This document shows, piece by piece, positions 36,023-49,027 of a stretch of 64,000 bases of DNA. The notes under the pieces are model-generated. The model was not told where the DNA came from. It saw nothing but the letters and a program-made list of their open reading frames with translations, and made no database searches. The stretch is from contig NZ_FOEE01000005.1 of assembly GCF_900110555.1 (NCBI RefSeq), forward strand, positions 124,001-188,000. The letters are read 5' to 3'. Origin of the DNA: Trujillonella endophytica (GTDB lineage Bacteria; Actinomycetota; Actinomycetes; Mycobacteriales; Geodermatophilaceae). Both the position numbers and the translations under genes were made by a program. Numbering within the stretch: position 1 is the first letter of the stretch; each line of letters starts with the position of its first letter.

Positions 36023-36874
36023 ATGGGCTGGTTCGAGGCGGTCGTGCTGGGCCTGGTGCAGGGCCTGACCGAGTTCATCCCGGTGTCCTCCAGCGCGCAC
36101 CTGCGCGTGGTGGGGGAGGCCTTCGGCTGGGACGACCCCGGCGCCGCGTTCACCGCGATCATCCAGATCGGCACGGAGCTCGCCGTCCTGCTCTACTTCC
36201 GCAAGGACATCTGGCGGATCATCCGGCAGTGGGTCCGGTCGCTGGGCCGGCGGGAGCTGCGCGGCGACCCGGACGCCCGGATGGGCTGGCTGATCATCGT
36301 CGGCAGCATCCCGATCGTCGTCCTCGGCCTGCTGTTCCAGGACGACATCGAGACGACGCTGCGCGACCTGCGGATCGTGGCCATCTCGCTGGTGCTGTTC
36401 TCGCTGATCCTGTTCTGGGCCGACCGCGTGGGACGCAAGCAGCGCGAGCTGACCGACCTCACCGTGCGGTCGGGCCTCACGTTCGGGTTCGCGCAGGCCA
36501 TGGCGCTGGTGCCCGGCGTCTCCCGCTCCGGCGGCACGATCACCGCCGGGCTGTTCCTCGGCTTCACCCGCGCCGCCGCGGCCCGCTACTCGTTCCTGCT
36601 GGCCATTCCGGCGGTGCTCGGCTCCGGGGCCTTCCAGACCTACGAGGCGCTGGCCGGGGACACCGAGGGGGCGCCGATCTCCTGGGGCCCCACGATCCTG
36701 GCCACGGTCGTCGGGTTCGGCGTCGGGTTCGTCGTCATCGCCTGGCTGCTGCGCTACCTGGACCGCGGCAGCTTCACGCCGTTCGTCGTCTACCGGGTGG
36801 CGCTCGGGCTGCTGCTGCTCGCGCTGGTCGGGGCCGGCGTCCTGGACCCGCTGCCGCCGGAGACCACGCCCTAG
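36023..36874 (+). CDS. uppP: Undecaprenyl-diphosphatase
   Basis: Integral membrane phosphatase that recycles undecaprenyl pyrophosphate for peptidoglycan synthesis; it also gives low-level bacitracin resistance. 283 residues, normal for the family. The two active-site signatures are GLTEFIPVSSSAHL (near residue 15) and VPGVSRSGGTI. About eight helices follow. GCGAGGGG is upstream of the ATG at 36023; TAGGGT at 35941 probably is the -10, giving a leader of about 70 nt. A strong hairpin follows the stop. Confidence 0.95.
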   Translation: MGWFEAVVLGLVQGLTEFIPVSSSAHLRVVGEAFGWDDPGAAFTAIIQIGTELAVLLYFRKDIWRIIRQWVRSLGRRELRGDPDARMGWLIIVGSIPIVVLGLLFQDDIETTLRDLRIVAISLVLFSLILFWADRVGRKQRELTDLTVRSGLTFGFAQAMALVPGVSRSGGTITAGLFLGFTRAAAARYSFLLAIPAVLGSGAFQTYEALAGDTEGAPISWGPTILATVVGFGVGFVVIAWLLRYLDRGSFTPFVVYRVALGLLLLALVGAGVLDPLPPETTP

Positions 36875-36876
36875 TC

Positions 36877-36907
36877 GCTCGGGGATCAGGTCCCCTGATC
36901 CCCGAGC
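36877..36907 (+). terminator. Strong hairpin after uppP
   Basis: Perfect 14-bp inverted repeat GCTCGGGGATCAGG / CCTGATCCCCGAGC with a 3-nt loop, 3 nt after the uppP stop. No T-run follows. Confidence 0.75.
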
Positions 36908-37011
36908 GTCCTCCCGCACGGTGCGCGGCGGGGGAGGACGCCCCGGGGTGAGGGAGGACGTCGTCCGCGCGGGAGGACGGCGGGGCGGGGCCACTCACTA
37001 GTCTCGGGCCC

Positions 37012-37716
37012 GTGACCACCGTCATCCTGCTGCGGCACGGCCGGACGACGGCCAACACCGGCGGCATCCTCGCCGGCTGGACCCCCGGCATCGGCCTCGA
37101 CGAGACCGGGCAGGCGCAGGTGACCGCGGTCGCGCAGCGGCTGGCCCCCGTGCCGCTGGCCGCCGTCGTCAGCAGCCCGCTGGAGCGCTGTCGGGCGACC
37201 GCCGCCGCCGTCCTCGCCGGCCGCGACCTGGAGACCGCCACCGACGACCGCCTCGGCGAGGCCCGCTACGGCGACTGGACCGGCCGGCCGCTCAAGGAGC
37301 TGGTCAAGGAGCCGCTGTGGAAGGTCGTGCAGGCCCACCCCTCGGCGGCTGTCTTCCCCGGCCCGGAGGGGGAGGGCCTGGCGCAGACCCAGGCGCGGGC
37401 GGTGACCGCCGTCCGGGAGTGGAACGCGCGGTTGGGGCCCGACGCGGTCTGGCTGGCGTGCTCGCACGGCGACGTGATCAAGGCGGTCCTCGCCGACGCG
37501 CTGGGGCTGCACCTGGACCAGTTCCAGCGGATCGTCGTCGACCCGGCGTCGGTCTCGGTGGTCAGCTACACCGAGACGCGACCGTTCGTGCTGCGGATCA
37601 ACGACTCCGGCGGCGATGTCGCGTCGCTGGTCCCGCCGCCGAGGAAGAAGGGACGACGGCGCCGCGCCGCGGACTCCGACGCGGTGGTCGGCGGCGGGGC
37701 CGGGGCGACCGTGTGA
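37012..37716 (+). CDS. Histidine phosphatase family protein (MSMEG_4193 type)
   Basis: A 234-residue phosphoglycerate-mutase-like phosphatase. The catalytic His is in LLRHGRTTAN near residue 8; SPLERCRATA, the EARYGDWTG segment and the second His in ACSHGDVIKA complete the site. It belongs to a neighbourhood conserved in mycothiol producers: phosphatase, DUF3090, SCO1664, then mshC. Substrate unknown; dephosphorylation of the inositol-phosphate mycothiol precursor is an attractive guess only. TAGTCT ends 7 nt before the GTG, so leaderless. Confidence 0.88.
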   Translation: MTTVILLRHGRTTANTGGILAGWTPGIGLDETGQAQVTAVAQRLAPVPLAAVVSSPLERCRATAAAVLAGRDLETATDDRLGEARYGDWTGRPLKELVKEPLWKVVQAHPSAAVFPGPEGEGLAQTQARAVTAVREWNARLGPDAVWLACSHGDVIKAVLADALGLHLDQFQRIVVDPASVSVVSYTETRPFVLRINDSGGDVASLVPPPRKKGRRRRAADSDAVVGGGAGATV

Positions 37717-37764
37717 CCCCGGCGTCCTCCGCCGGACCGTCGTCCGCCCGCGTAACCTGAGCGC

Positions 37765-38313
37765 GTGCCGCGCCAGGTCCACCTCTTCGAACGCCCGTCC
37801 CGGTTCGTGGCGGGCACGGTCGGCCAGCCCGGTGACCGCACCTTCTACCTGCAGGCCGCCGACGACGGCCGGGTGGTGAGCGTCGCGCTGGAGAAGAGCC
37901 AGGTCCAGGTGCTGGCCGACCGGATGGCCGAGCTGCTCGACGAGGTCGCCACCCGCCCGGGCGCCGTCGTCCCGCCCGATGCCGACGTCGACGACCTGGA
38001 CCCCCTGACCGCGCCGGTCGACGAGGAGTTCCGGGTCGCCGCCATGGGGCTGGCCTGGGACGCGCAGACCCAGGCCGTCGTCGTCGAGGCCGTCGCCGCC
38101 GGGGAGGAGCCGATCGAGGAGGACGCGATCCTCTCCGACAGCGACGAGGGGCCCGACGCCCTTCGCGTCACCATCAGCCCCGGTGCGGCCCGGGCCTTCG
38201 TGGCCCGCGCCCGCCGGGTGATCGCCGCCGGGCGGCCCTCCTGCCCGCTGTGCTCGCTGCCGCTGGACCCGACCGGGCACGTCTGCCCGCGGCAGAACGG
38301 CTACCGCCGCTGA
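37765..38313 (+). CDS. DUF3090 family protein
   Basis: A 182-residue protein conserved next to mshC in Actinobacteria. It starts QVHLFERPSRFVAGTVG, as the family does, and ends with a CPLC...HVCPRQNG segment that looks like a zinc ribbon. Function is unknown. TAACCT ends 6 nt before the GTG at 37765 with no ribosome site. The SCO1664-type gene follows after 7 nt. Confidence 0.92.
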   Translation: MPRQVHLFERPSRFVAGTVGQPGDRTFYLQAADDGRVVSVALEKSQVQVLADRMAELLDEVATRPGAVVPPDADVDDLDPLTAPVDEEFRVAAMGLAWDAQTQAVVVEAVAAGEEPIEEDAILSDSDEGPDALRVTISPGAARAFVARARRVIAAGRPSCPLCSLPLDPTGHVCPRQNGYRR

Positions 38314-38320
38314 ACGCGCC

Positions 38321-39076
38321 ATGAGCGAGCAACCCGCCGGCGCCGACCCGGACCTGCGCGCGCCCCACGGCGCCGAGGAGGGCCGCCGGCTCCTGCTCGA
38401 CGGCGAGATCGACGTCGAGGGGCGGATGCTCGACGCCTCGAACGTCACCCTCTTCGGCACCATCCGGACCGACGCCCTGGCCGCCGAGTGCGTCTACAAG
38501 CCGGTGGCGGGGGAGCGGCCGCTGTGGGACTTCCCCGACGGGACGCTCGCCGGCCGCGAGGTGTCGGCGGCGCTGGTCTCCGAGGCCACGGGCTGGGACG
38601 TCGTCCCGCCCACGGTGCTGCGCGAGGGGCCCTTCGGCCCCGGCATGGTCCAGCTGTGGGTGGACGGCGACGAGACCGTCGACCTGGCCGCGTTCGTGCG
38701 CTCCGACCACCCCGGGCTGCGGGCGATGGCGGTGTTCGACGCGGTGGTGAACAACGCCGACCGCAAGGGCGGGCACATCATCCCGACCCCCGAGGGCCAC
38801 GTGTACGGCGTCGACCACGGCATCTGCTTCTCCGTCGAGCCCAAGCTCCGCACCCTGCTGTGGCGCTGGGCCGGCAGGCCCCTGCCCAAAGCCGCCCTGG
38901 AGGTGCTGGAGCGGCTCGGCGACGACCTGCGCGGTGACCTCGGCGAGCAGCTGCACGACCACCTGACCCGCCGCGAGGTGCGCGCCACCCAGCGGCGCGT
39001 CGCCGAGCTGCTGCGCACCGGACTGCACCCCGAGCCCAGCGGGGAGTGGCCCGCGCTGCCCTGGCCGCCCTTCTGA
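38321..39076 (+). CDS. SCO1664 family protein (PI3/4-kinase-like fold)
   Basis: A 251-residue protein. AECVYKPVAGERPLWDFPDG looks like a nucleotide-binding Lys motif, NNADRKGGH a catalytic loop and GVDHGICF a metal-binding loop, as in phosphatidylinositol-kinase-like proteins. The family is known by conservation only; its substrate is not established. It directly follows DUF3090. In many genomes mshC comes next; here a VOC/SRPBCC pair intervenes. Confidence 0.88.
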   Translation: MSEQPAGADPDLRAPHGAEEGRRLLLDGEIDVEGRMLDASNVTLFGTIRTDALAAECVYKPVAGERPLWDFPDGTLAGREVSAALVSEATGWDVVPPTVLREGPFGPGMVQLWVDGDETVDLAAFVRSDHPGLRAMAVFDAVVNNADRKGGHIIPTPEGHVYGVDHGICFSVEPKLRTLLWRWAGRPLPKAALEVLERLGDDLRGDLGEQLHDHLTRREVRATQRRVAELLRTGLHPEPSGEWPALPWPPF

Positions 39077-39164
39077 CCGCGGCCCCCCGGACCGCACCGC
39101 GGCCGGGTGCCGTCCCCCCGGGGCGCTGAGTCCGGCCGGCGGGCGGTGGCCCTAGGTTCGGGAC

Positions 39165-39551
39165 ATGGCACATCGGTCACGCCTGGCGATCCTGCTGCTG
39201 GACCTGCCGCCCCAGCAGCACGCGGCCGGGTCGGCTTTCTGGGCCGGGGCCACCGGCCGGACCGCGGCGCCGGACCCGCAGGACGCCGACTGGGCCTCGC
39301 TGGGCTCCTTCGCCGACGGGTTCCACCTCGAGGTGCAGCGCACCGGGGAGGGGACGCCGCCCCGCTGGCACGTCGACGTCGAGACCGACGACATCCCGGC
39401 CGAGGTCGCCCGCCTCGAGGCCCTCGGCGCCCGCCGGCACCGGGACATGGGCTCCTTCTGGCAGCTGACCGACCCCGCCGGGCTGGTGTTCTGCGTCGTC
39501 GCCGTCCAGACCGGCGAGGCGTTCGAGAAGTACGCGGCGACCTGGCCGTGA
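39165..39551 (+). CDS. VOC family protein
   Basis: A 128-residue single glyoxalase-like domain protein. A strand [10 protein letters not shown] starts the fold, [22 protein letters not shown] is the central helix region, and [10 protein letters not shown]-type ending is seen as [12 protein letters not shown]. Leaderless start: TAGGTT ends 6 nt before the ATG. Its stop overlaps the GTG of the SRPBCC gene. Confidence 0.82.
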   Translation: MAHRSRLAILLLDLPPQQHAAGSAFWAGATGRTAAPDPQDADWASLGSFADGFHLEVQRTGEGTPPRWHVDVETDDIPAEVARLEALGARRHRDMGSFWQLTDPAGLVFCVVAVQTGEAFEKYAATWP

Positions 39552-39994
39552 GCACCACCCGCGTCACCGCGCACCTGGCCGCGCCCCGCGACGCCGTCTA
39601 CCGGGCGCTCACCGAGCCCGCGCTGATCGTCGGGTGGCGGTTCCCCGAGGGGATGACCAGCGCCGTGGACGACGCCGGCCACGGCACGTTCCGCGTGACG
39701 CTGACCTACGAGGAGCCCGGGCAGCAGGGCAAGACGACGGCGCACAGCGACACCTACCGCGCCCGCTTCGCCCGCCTCGTGCCCGGCGAGCTCGTCGTGG
39801 AGGTCGACGAGTTCGAGACCGACGACCCGGCGCTGCGCGGCGAGATGACGACGACCATCACCCTCCGCGAGGTCGCCGGCGGCACCGAGCTCACCGCCGT
39901 GCACGACGGGGTCCCCGAGGGCGTGTCGCCGGAGCAGAACGAGGAGGGCTGGCGCATGGCACTGGCCCGCCTCGCCCGGCTGCTCGAGGGCTGA
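39548..39994 (+). CDS. SRPBCC (START/AHSA1-like) family protein
   Basis: A 148-residue Bet v1-fold protein. [28 protein letters not shown] and the late [15 protein letters not shown] are typical of AHSA1/SRPBCC proteins, which bind hydrophobic ligands. It starts at a GTGA overlap with the VOC gene, giving a two-gene unit. Confidence 0.85.
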   Translation: MSTTRVTAHLAAPRDAVYRALTEPALIVGWRFPEGMTSAVDDAGHGTFRVTLTYEEPGQQGKTTAHSDTYRARFARLVPGELVVEVDEFETDDPALRGEMTTTITLREVAGGTELTAVHDGVPEGVSPEQNEEGWRMALARLARLLEG

Positions 39995-40065
39995 CCCGCC
40001 GCGGGGCGGGTGGGTTCCGGCCACGACCCGGCAGGACCGTCCGCCGCCGCCTCTACGCTCGTGCC

Positions 40066-41322
40066 GTGCTCTCCTGGCCCGCCCCCCTCCTGCCGACCCT
40101 GCCCGGTACCGGTCCCGCGCTGCGCCTGCACGACACCGCGCGCGACGAGGTGGTCGCCACCAGCCCCGACCGCGTGGCCCGCATGTACGTCTGCGGCATC
40201 ACCCCCTACGACGCCACGCACCTCGGCCACGCCGCCACCTACCTGGCCTTCGACCTGGTCAACCGCGTGTGGCGGGACGCCGGGCACGCGGTGCACTACG
40301 TGCAGAACGTGACCGACATCGACGACCCGCTGCTGGAGCGCGCCGCGCGCGACGGCGAGGACTGGGTCGTGCTGGCCATGCGGGAGACGGCCCTGTTCCG
40401 CGAGGACATGACGGCGCTGCGCGTGCTGCCGCCGGACGACTACGTGGGCGCCGTCGAGGCCATCCCGCGGATCGTCGCCCACATCGAGTCGCTGCTCGAC
40501 GAGGGCCTGGCCTACGCCCTGGACGACGGCACCGGTGACGTCTACCACGACGTCGCGCGGGCGCCCGGGTTCGGCGGCGAGTCCGGCTACGACGAGGCGA
40601 CGATGCTGCGCTTCTTCGCGGAGCGCGGCGGCGACCCCGACCGGGCCGGCAAGCGCAACCGGCTCGACCCGCTGCTGTGGCGCGGGCAGCGCCCCGGCGA
40701 GCCCTCGTGGGCCGGGCCCCGCGGGACGCAGGGCCGCCCCGGCTGGCACATCGAGTGCGCCACGATCGCCCTCGACACGATCGGGATGGGGTTCGACCTG
40801 CAGGGCGGCGGCAGCGACCTGGTGTTCCCGCACCACGAGTACTCCGCCGTCCACGCCGAGGCCCTGACCGCCACCAAGCCGTTCGCGAAGGCCTACGTGC
40901 ACGCGGCGATGATCGGCCTGGACGGCGAGAAGATGAGCAAGAGCCGCGGCAACCTGGTGTTCGTCTCCAAGCTCCGCGGCGAGGGCGTGGACCCCATGGC
41001 CATCCGGCTGGCGCTGCTGTCGGGCCACTACCGCACGGACCGGGCGTGGACGCCGCAGTTGCTCACCGAGGCCGAGCAGCGGCTGGCCACCTGGCGCCGG
41101 GCCGTGGCGCTGCCCGCGGGAGCGGCCGCCGCCCCCGTGCTGACCGGGCTGCGGGAGCGGCTCTCCGACGACCTGGACACCCCCGGCGCCATCGCCGTCG
41201 TCGACGGCTGGGCGGCCCGCACGCTGGCCGCCGGCGAGGGCCCCGCCCAGGACGAGGGCGCCCCCGGCATCGTCGGCGACGCGGTCGACGCGCTGCTCGG
41301 GATCTCGGTGCAGGACGCCTGA
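40066..41322 (+). CDS. mshC: Cysteine--1-D-myo-inosityl 2-amino-2-deoxy-alpha-D-glucopyranoside ligase
   Basis: Mycothiol biosynthesis ligase joining cysteine to GlcN-Ins with ATP. 418 residues, normal for MshC. It is CysS-like: zinc/HIGH region [16 protein letters not shown] (near residue 45), WHIECA, and KMSKSRGN. Unlike CysRS it ends soon after the helical domain, and the N-terminal SWPAP plus neighbourhood (phosphatase, DUF3090, SCO1664) identify MshC. TACGCT ends 6 nt before the GTG, so leaderless. Its stop overlaps the dgt start by one base. Confidence 0.95.
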   Translation: MLSWPAPLLPTLPGTGPALRLHDTARDEVVATSPDRVARMYVCGITPYDATHLGHAATYLAFDLVNRVWRDAGHAVHYVQNVTDIDDPLLERAARDGEDWVVLAMRETALFREDMTALRVLPPDDYVGAVEAIPRIVAHIESLLDEGLAYALDDGTGDVYHDVARAPGFGGESGYDEATMLRFFAERGGDPDRAGKRNRLDPLLWRGQRPGEPSWAGPRGTQGRPGWHIECATIALDTIGMGFDLQGGGSDLVFPHHEYSAVHAEALTATKPFAKAYVHAAMIGLDGEKMSKSRGNLVFVSKLRGEGVDPMAIRLALLSGHYRTDRAWTPQLLTEAEQRLATWRRAVALPAGAAAAPVLTGLRERLSDDLDTPGAIAVVDGWAARTLAAGEGPAQDEGAPGIVGDAVDALLGISVQDA

Positions 41323-42350
41323 TGTGCGACTTCCGGTTCACCGACCGCCCCGCCCGCGAGCGGGAGGAGGAGCGCCTGGCCCCCGCCGCCGCGCGCGCCT
41401 CCGCCTCTCGCGGCCGGGTGCGGTCCGAGCCGGAGGACACGCTGCGCACCGCGTTCGAGCGCGACCGCGACCGGATCCTGCACGCCAAGGCCTTCCGCCG
41501 GCTCAAGCACAAGACGCAGGTCTTCCTCAACCCCGACGGCGACCACTTCGTCACCCGCCTCACCCACACGCTGCAGGTGGACCAGGTGGCCCGCGCCCTC
41601 GCGCGCGCACTCGGTCTGAACGAGACCCTCGCCGAGGCGATCGCGCTGGGCCACGACCTCGGCCACTCGCCGTTCGGGCACCTCGGCGAGGACGCCCTGG
41701 AGCCCTACGTGCCCGGCGGGTGGCACCACGCCGCGCAGGGCGTGCGCATCGTCGAGGTGCTCGAGGACCTCAACCTGACGTGGGAGGTGCGCGACGGCAT
41801 CCGCGCGCACAGCTGGAAGATCAGCCCGCCGCCGGCCACCCGCGAGGCCGAGTGCGTGCGCTACGCCGACCGGATCGGCTACCTCTCCCACGACGCCCTG
41901 GACGCCGTCCGCGCCGGGGTGCTGCGCCCCGGGGACCTGCCGGCCCGGGCGCGCGCGGTGTTCGGGGAGCCGGGCAGCGCGATGGTCGGGGCGATGATCG
42001 ACGCCGTCGTCGCCGGGTCGCTGGCCGACGGCGACCGCGTGGTCATGGCCCCCGAACCGCTGGAGGCCATGCACGAGCTGCGCGCCTTCATGTTCGCGCG
42101 GGTCTACTCGTCGGAGATCGCCGCGGGGCAGAAGCAGCTCGCCGTCGACGTGATCCGCCGGCTGGTCGACCACCACCTGGCCCACCCCGAGCTCATCCCG
42201 GCCAGCTATCGCGACACCGCCGCCGACCTGACCACCCAGGTGGTCGACCACGTGTCGGGCATGACCGACCGCTTCGCGCTGACCACCCACGACCGGCTCT
42301 TCGACGCCGACGCCACCTCGCTGATGCGGCCCCTGCTGCCCGCCGCCTGA
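41322..42350 (+). CDS. dgt: Deoxyguanosinetriphosphate triphosphohydrolase-like protein
   Basis: An HD-domain dNTPase of 342 residues that splits dGTP into deoxyguanosine and triphosphate. The N-terminal RTAFERDRDRILHAKAFRRL and the HD motifs RLTHTLQVDQVAR and GHDLGHSPFGHLGE are present, plus a later ECVRYADRIGYL. Start ATG overlaps the mshC stop (TGATG), so the two are co-translated. Convergent with the TfoX-like gene, 4 nt away. Confidence 0.92.
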   Translation: MCDFRFTDRPAREREEERLAPAAARASASRGRVRSEPEDTLRTAFERDRDRILHAKAFRRLKHKTQVFLNPDGDHFVTRLTHTLQVDQVARALARALGLNETLAEAIALGHDLGHSPFGHLGEDALEPYVPGGWHHAAQGVRIVEVLEDLNLTWEVRDGIRAHSWKISPPPATREAECVRYADRIGYLSHDALDAVRAGVLRPGDLPARARAVFGEPGSAMVGAMIDAVVAGSLADGDRVVMAPEPLEAMHELRAFMFARVYSSEIAAGQKQLAVDVIRRLVDHHLAHPELIPASYRDTAADLTTQVVDHVSGMTDRFALTTHDRLFDADATSLMRPLLPAA

Positions 42351-42354
42351 CCGG

Positions 42355-42675
42355 TCACGGCCGGCCGGCCGCGGCCAGCCCGCGGTCCAGCCATCCCTGC
42401 AGGGCCGCCTCGTCCCCGCACCCCGCCGGGTCGACCAGCACGTAGGCCACCAGCGGCCTGCCGCCCATCGTCAGCGGGCCCACGTGCGGTTCGGTGGCGG
42501 CGGCCGCGACCGCGTTCCGGCCGACCCGGACCGCCAGCCCCGCCGACGTCACCCCGCAGGCGAGCCGGCCGCCGACGGTGAACGACACCCCGCCGACCAT
42601 CCGACCCTCGACGACGTCGGCCCGGTCGGCCAGCAGCAGCCGCACGCGTGCCAGCAGCTCGGGATGCGGGGGCAC
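42355..42675 (-). CDS. TfoX/Sxy N-terminal domain protein
   Basis: A 106-residue protein with the TfoX_N pattern: an N-terminal helix, RMVGGVSFTVGGRLACGV, then VGRNAVAAA and VLVDPAG. Only the N-terminal domain is present, as in many actinobacterial homologues without competence roles. The GTG start lies 1 nt after the stop of the upstream VOC gene. Confidence 0.8.
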   Translation of the reverse strand: MPPHPELLARVRLLLADRADVVEGRMVGGVSFTVGGRLACGVTSAGLAVRVGRNAVAAAATEPHVGPLTMGGRPLVAYVLVDPAGCGDEAALQGWLDRGLAAAGRP

Positions 42676-42676
42676 C

Positions 42677-43120
42677 TCAGCCCTCGATCACGCCGATGTG
42701 CACCGTGCCGTCGGCGTCGACCCGCAGGCCGGGATTGTGCGCGACCTCCCAGCGAATGCCGGCCGGATCGGCGACGTAGGCGTGGAAGCCGCCGAACGCC
42801 GCCGGCTGCGGCTCCTTGAGCACGCGGGCACCCGCTGCGACGGCGTCGGCGACCACCTGCCGCACCTGCTCGGGGCTGCCGACGTTGTGCGCCAGGGTGA
42901 AGCCGCCACCCGGGACGACGGCGTCGGCCGGCACCCCCATGTCGGCGGCCAGGTCGGCGGCGCCGAACAGGGCGAGCAGGAGGCCCGCGTTCACCTGCAC
43001 GAACAGGACCTCGCCCGGGACGTCGAGGGCCGGCGTCCAGCCCAGCCCGTCGACGTAGAAGCGGCGGGCCGCGTCCAGGTCCGGGACGGCGACGGTGAGC
43101 AGGTCCAGGCGGGCGTCCAT
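42677..43120 (-). CDS. VOC family (glyoxalase-like) protein
   Basis: A 147-residue protein. [24 protein letters not shown] opens the fold, with [13 protein letters not shown] and [19 protein letters not shown] closing it. The Glu in WEVAHNP is a possible metal ligand. It is the first gene of a two-gene unit with the TfoX-like gene. Confidence 0.85.
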   Translation of the reverse strand: MDARLDLLTVAVPDLDAARRFYVDGLGWTPALDVPGEVLFVQVNAGLLLALFGAADLAADMGVPADAVVPGGGFTLAHNVGSPEQVRQVVADAVAAGARVLKEPQPAAFGGFHAYVADPAGIRWEVAHNPGLRVDADGTVHIGVIEG

Positions 43121-43171
43121 GGGCCCACCCTGCCCGATCCCACCGACGGACGTCCTCGGGTCAGCTCATGT

Positions 43172-43303
43172 CGACGGGGCCGAGGTCAGCTCGTGCCGCC
43201 TCGGCGGCGCAGCGCAAGGACCCCGTCGCCCCCCACCGCTCGCGGGCTCGCGGCGGGCCCCTGCGACGGGGCCGACGTCAGCTCGTGCCGCCTCGGCGGC
43301 GCA
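43172..43303 (+). repeat. 40-nt near-identical direct repeat at the PAC2 3' end
   Basis: Copies 43172-43211 and 43264-43303 differ at one base and start 92 nt apart. Each contains GCCGCC-TC-GGCGGC, a small hairpin. The second copy includes the last codons and stop of the PAC2 gene (minus strand); the first lies in the intergenic gap downstream of that stop. The gap 43121-43277 holds nothing else recognisable. Confidence 0.7.
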
Positions 43304-44138
43304 AATACCTTTCGAACTCGCGGGCGATGGAGTCACCGTTGGCCTGGGACAGGTCGACCTCGGTGGCCCGCTCCTCGAGGGAGCGCACGTACTCGACGAC
43401 CTCGTCGTCCTCCTGGGCCATCTCGTCGACGGTCTTGACCCACTCCTCGGCCTGCTCCGGCAGGGCGCCGAGCGGCACCGCCAGCTCCAGCACCTCCTCG
43501 ACCCGCTGCAGCAGCGCCACCGTCGCCCGCGGCGACGGCGGCTGGGAGACGTAGTGCGGCACGGCCGCCCAGAAGCTGATCGCCGGCAGCCCGGCCTGCA
43601 CGCACGCGTCCTGGAAGACGCCGAGGATGCCGGTGGGCCCCTCGTAGCGGCTGGTCTCCAGGCCCCACCGCTCGGCCGACTCGGGGTCGTAGGCCGATCC
43701 GGTCACCGGCACCGGGCGGGTGTGCGGCGTGTCGGCCAGCAGGGCGCCGAGGGCCACGACCGTGCGCACCTCCAGCTCCTGGCACAGCTCGATGAGCTCG
43801 TCGCAGAAGCTGCGCCAGCGCATGTTGGGCTCGATGCCCCGGATGAGGACGACGTCGCGGTCGGCCCCCGGCGGGCGGGCTACCGAGATCCGCGTCGTCG
43901 GCCACTCGATGCGCCGGCTCACCCCGCCGACGAGGGAGACGGTGGGCCGGTTGACCTGGAAGTCGTAGTAGTCCTCGGGGTCCAGAGCGGCCAGCGGGGC
44001 GGCGTCCCAGATGAGCTCCAGGTGCTCCAGCGCCCCCGTCGCGGCGTCACCGGCGTCGTTCCAGCCCTCGAAGGCCACCACCACCACGGGGTCGGTGAGC
44101 TGGGGCAGGTCCTCCGACGGGGACTTCGGGTCGATCAC
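43278..44138 (-). CDS. PAC2 family protein
   Basis: A 286-residue protein of the proteasome-assembly-chaperone-2-like family (DUF75). It starts with [21 protein letters not shown] and has [24 protein letters not shown] and [17 protein letters not shown], all typical of actinobacterial members. A role in proteasome assembly is suggested by name only; bacterial function is unproven. It is divergent from metH across 135 nt. Confidence 0.92.
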   Translation of the reverse strand: MIDPKSPSEDLPQLTDPVVVVAFEGWNDAGDAATGALEHLELIWDAAPLAALDPEDYYDFQVNRPTVSLVGGVSRRIEWPTTRISVARPPGADRDVVLIRGIEPNMRWRSFCDELIELCQELEVRTVVALGALLADTPHTRPVPVTGSAYDPESAERWGLETSRYEGPTGILGVFQDACVQAGLPAISFWAAVPHYVSQPPSPRATVALLQRVEEVLELAVPLGALPEQAEEWVKTVDEMAQEDDEVVEYVRSLEERATEVDLSQANGDSIAREFERYLRRRGGTS

Positions 44139-44273
44139 CCCTGCAAGCCTACGTCGGTCGGCTCCGCCGCCGGGGCCGCGCGGGCCCCACGCGTGCCGCG
44201 GTCGCCGTCCGGGCGAGGCCCGTCCGGGGGCCCGGAGAAACGCAGTCGGACGACGGGCGCCGGGGATGCGACG

Positions 44274-48083
<3,810 letters not shown>

Positions 48084-48093
48084 CCGTCCGGCG

Positions 48094-48993
48094 TCACCGC
48101 AGGACGGCGTCCACCCGCGCCTTCAGCCGGGCGATGTGGTCGACGTGCTCGGCGACGGTCGTGAGGCCCTGGCGGGCGCTGGTCACGGTCACGTCGGTGG
48201 CTCCCGCGTCGCGCAGGCGGGGGAGGGCCTCGACGGTCCGGGTGGCCCAGTCGCCCCCTCGCTCGTCCGGCAGCAGGACGAAGACGCCCCGGAACCCCGC
48301 CGGGGAGCGGCCGGCGTCGCGCAGCAGCTCCTGGACGCGCTGCCACTGCCCGACCGCGGTGTCGCGGAAGGCGTAGCCGAAGACGAACCCGTCGGCGAGC
48401 TCGGCCGCGCGGCGGAACGCCGCCTCCGACGAGCCGCCGTACCAGATCGGGATGCTGCGGCCGGCCGGCGGCGGGTTCAGCGCGGCGCGGTCGATCTGGT
48501 CGAACTCGCCCGTGAAGGTCAGGGCCTCGCCGGTCCACAGCTGCCGCAGGTAGGGGATCTGCTCGGCGATCCGGCGGCCGCGGGCGCTCCAGTCCGCCCC
48601 CATGGCGTGGTACTCGACGGGGTTGTACCCGACCCCCACGCCGAGCCGCAGGCGTCCGCCGGACAGCAGGTCGACGTCGGCCGCCTGCCGCGCGAGCAGC
48701 ACCGTCTGCCGTTGCGGCAGCACCAGGACGCCGGTGACCAGCTCGATCCGCCGGGTGAGCGCCGCGAGGTGGGCGAATGCCGTCAGCGGGTCGTGGAACG
48801 GGTCCCGCTCGGTGTACATCCGTGGCGGCATGGGCAGGTCGCGGGGCGCGTGCACGGCGCCGACCACGTGGTCGAACATCAGCAGGTGGTCGTAGCCGAG
48901 CTCCTCGACCGCGACCCCGAACCGGCGCAGGGCGTCCGGGTCGCCGCCCAGCTCGTCCTGCGGATAGGCCACGCCCACGCGAACCGTCGTCAT
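48094..48993 (-). CDS. LLM class flavin/F420-dependent oxidoreductase
   Basis: A 299-residue luciferase-like TIM-barrel oxidoreductase. Features are GYDHLLMFDHVVG, the RIELVTGVLVLPQRQTVLLARQAADVD segment, LRLGVGVGYNPVEY and IPIWYGGSSEAAFRRAA. F420 as cofactor is likely in this lineage but not provable. The ATG at 48993 has GGGAGGA 7 nt upstream. It follows a thioesterase and TetR gene on the same strand. Confidence 0.9.
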   Translation of the reverse strand: MTTVRVGVAYPQDELGGDPDALRRFGVAVEELGYDHLLMFDHVVGAVHAPRDLPMPPRMYTERDPFHDPLTAFAHLAALTRRIELVTGVLVLPQRQTVLLARQAADVDLLSGGRLRLGVGVGYNPVEYHAMGADWSARGRRIAEQIPYLRQLWTGEALTFTGEFDQIDRAALNPPPAGRSIPIWYGGSSEAAFRRAAELADGFVFGYAFRDTAVGQWQRVQELLRDAGRSPAGFRGVFVLLPDERGGDWATRTVEALPRLRDAGATDVTVTSARQGLTTVAEHVDHIARLKARVDAVLR

Positions 48994-49027
48994 CGTCCGT
49001 CCTCCCTGCGCCGACACCCCTGACCGC

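Noticed and set aside
44139-44273. Possible cobalamin, SAM or SAH riboswitch before metH
   Set aside because: I looked for B12-box-like and SAH-aptamer cores and saw none; the 135-nt gap also serves the divergent PAC2 gene.
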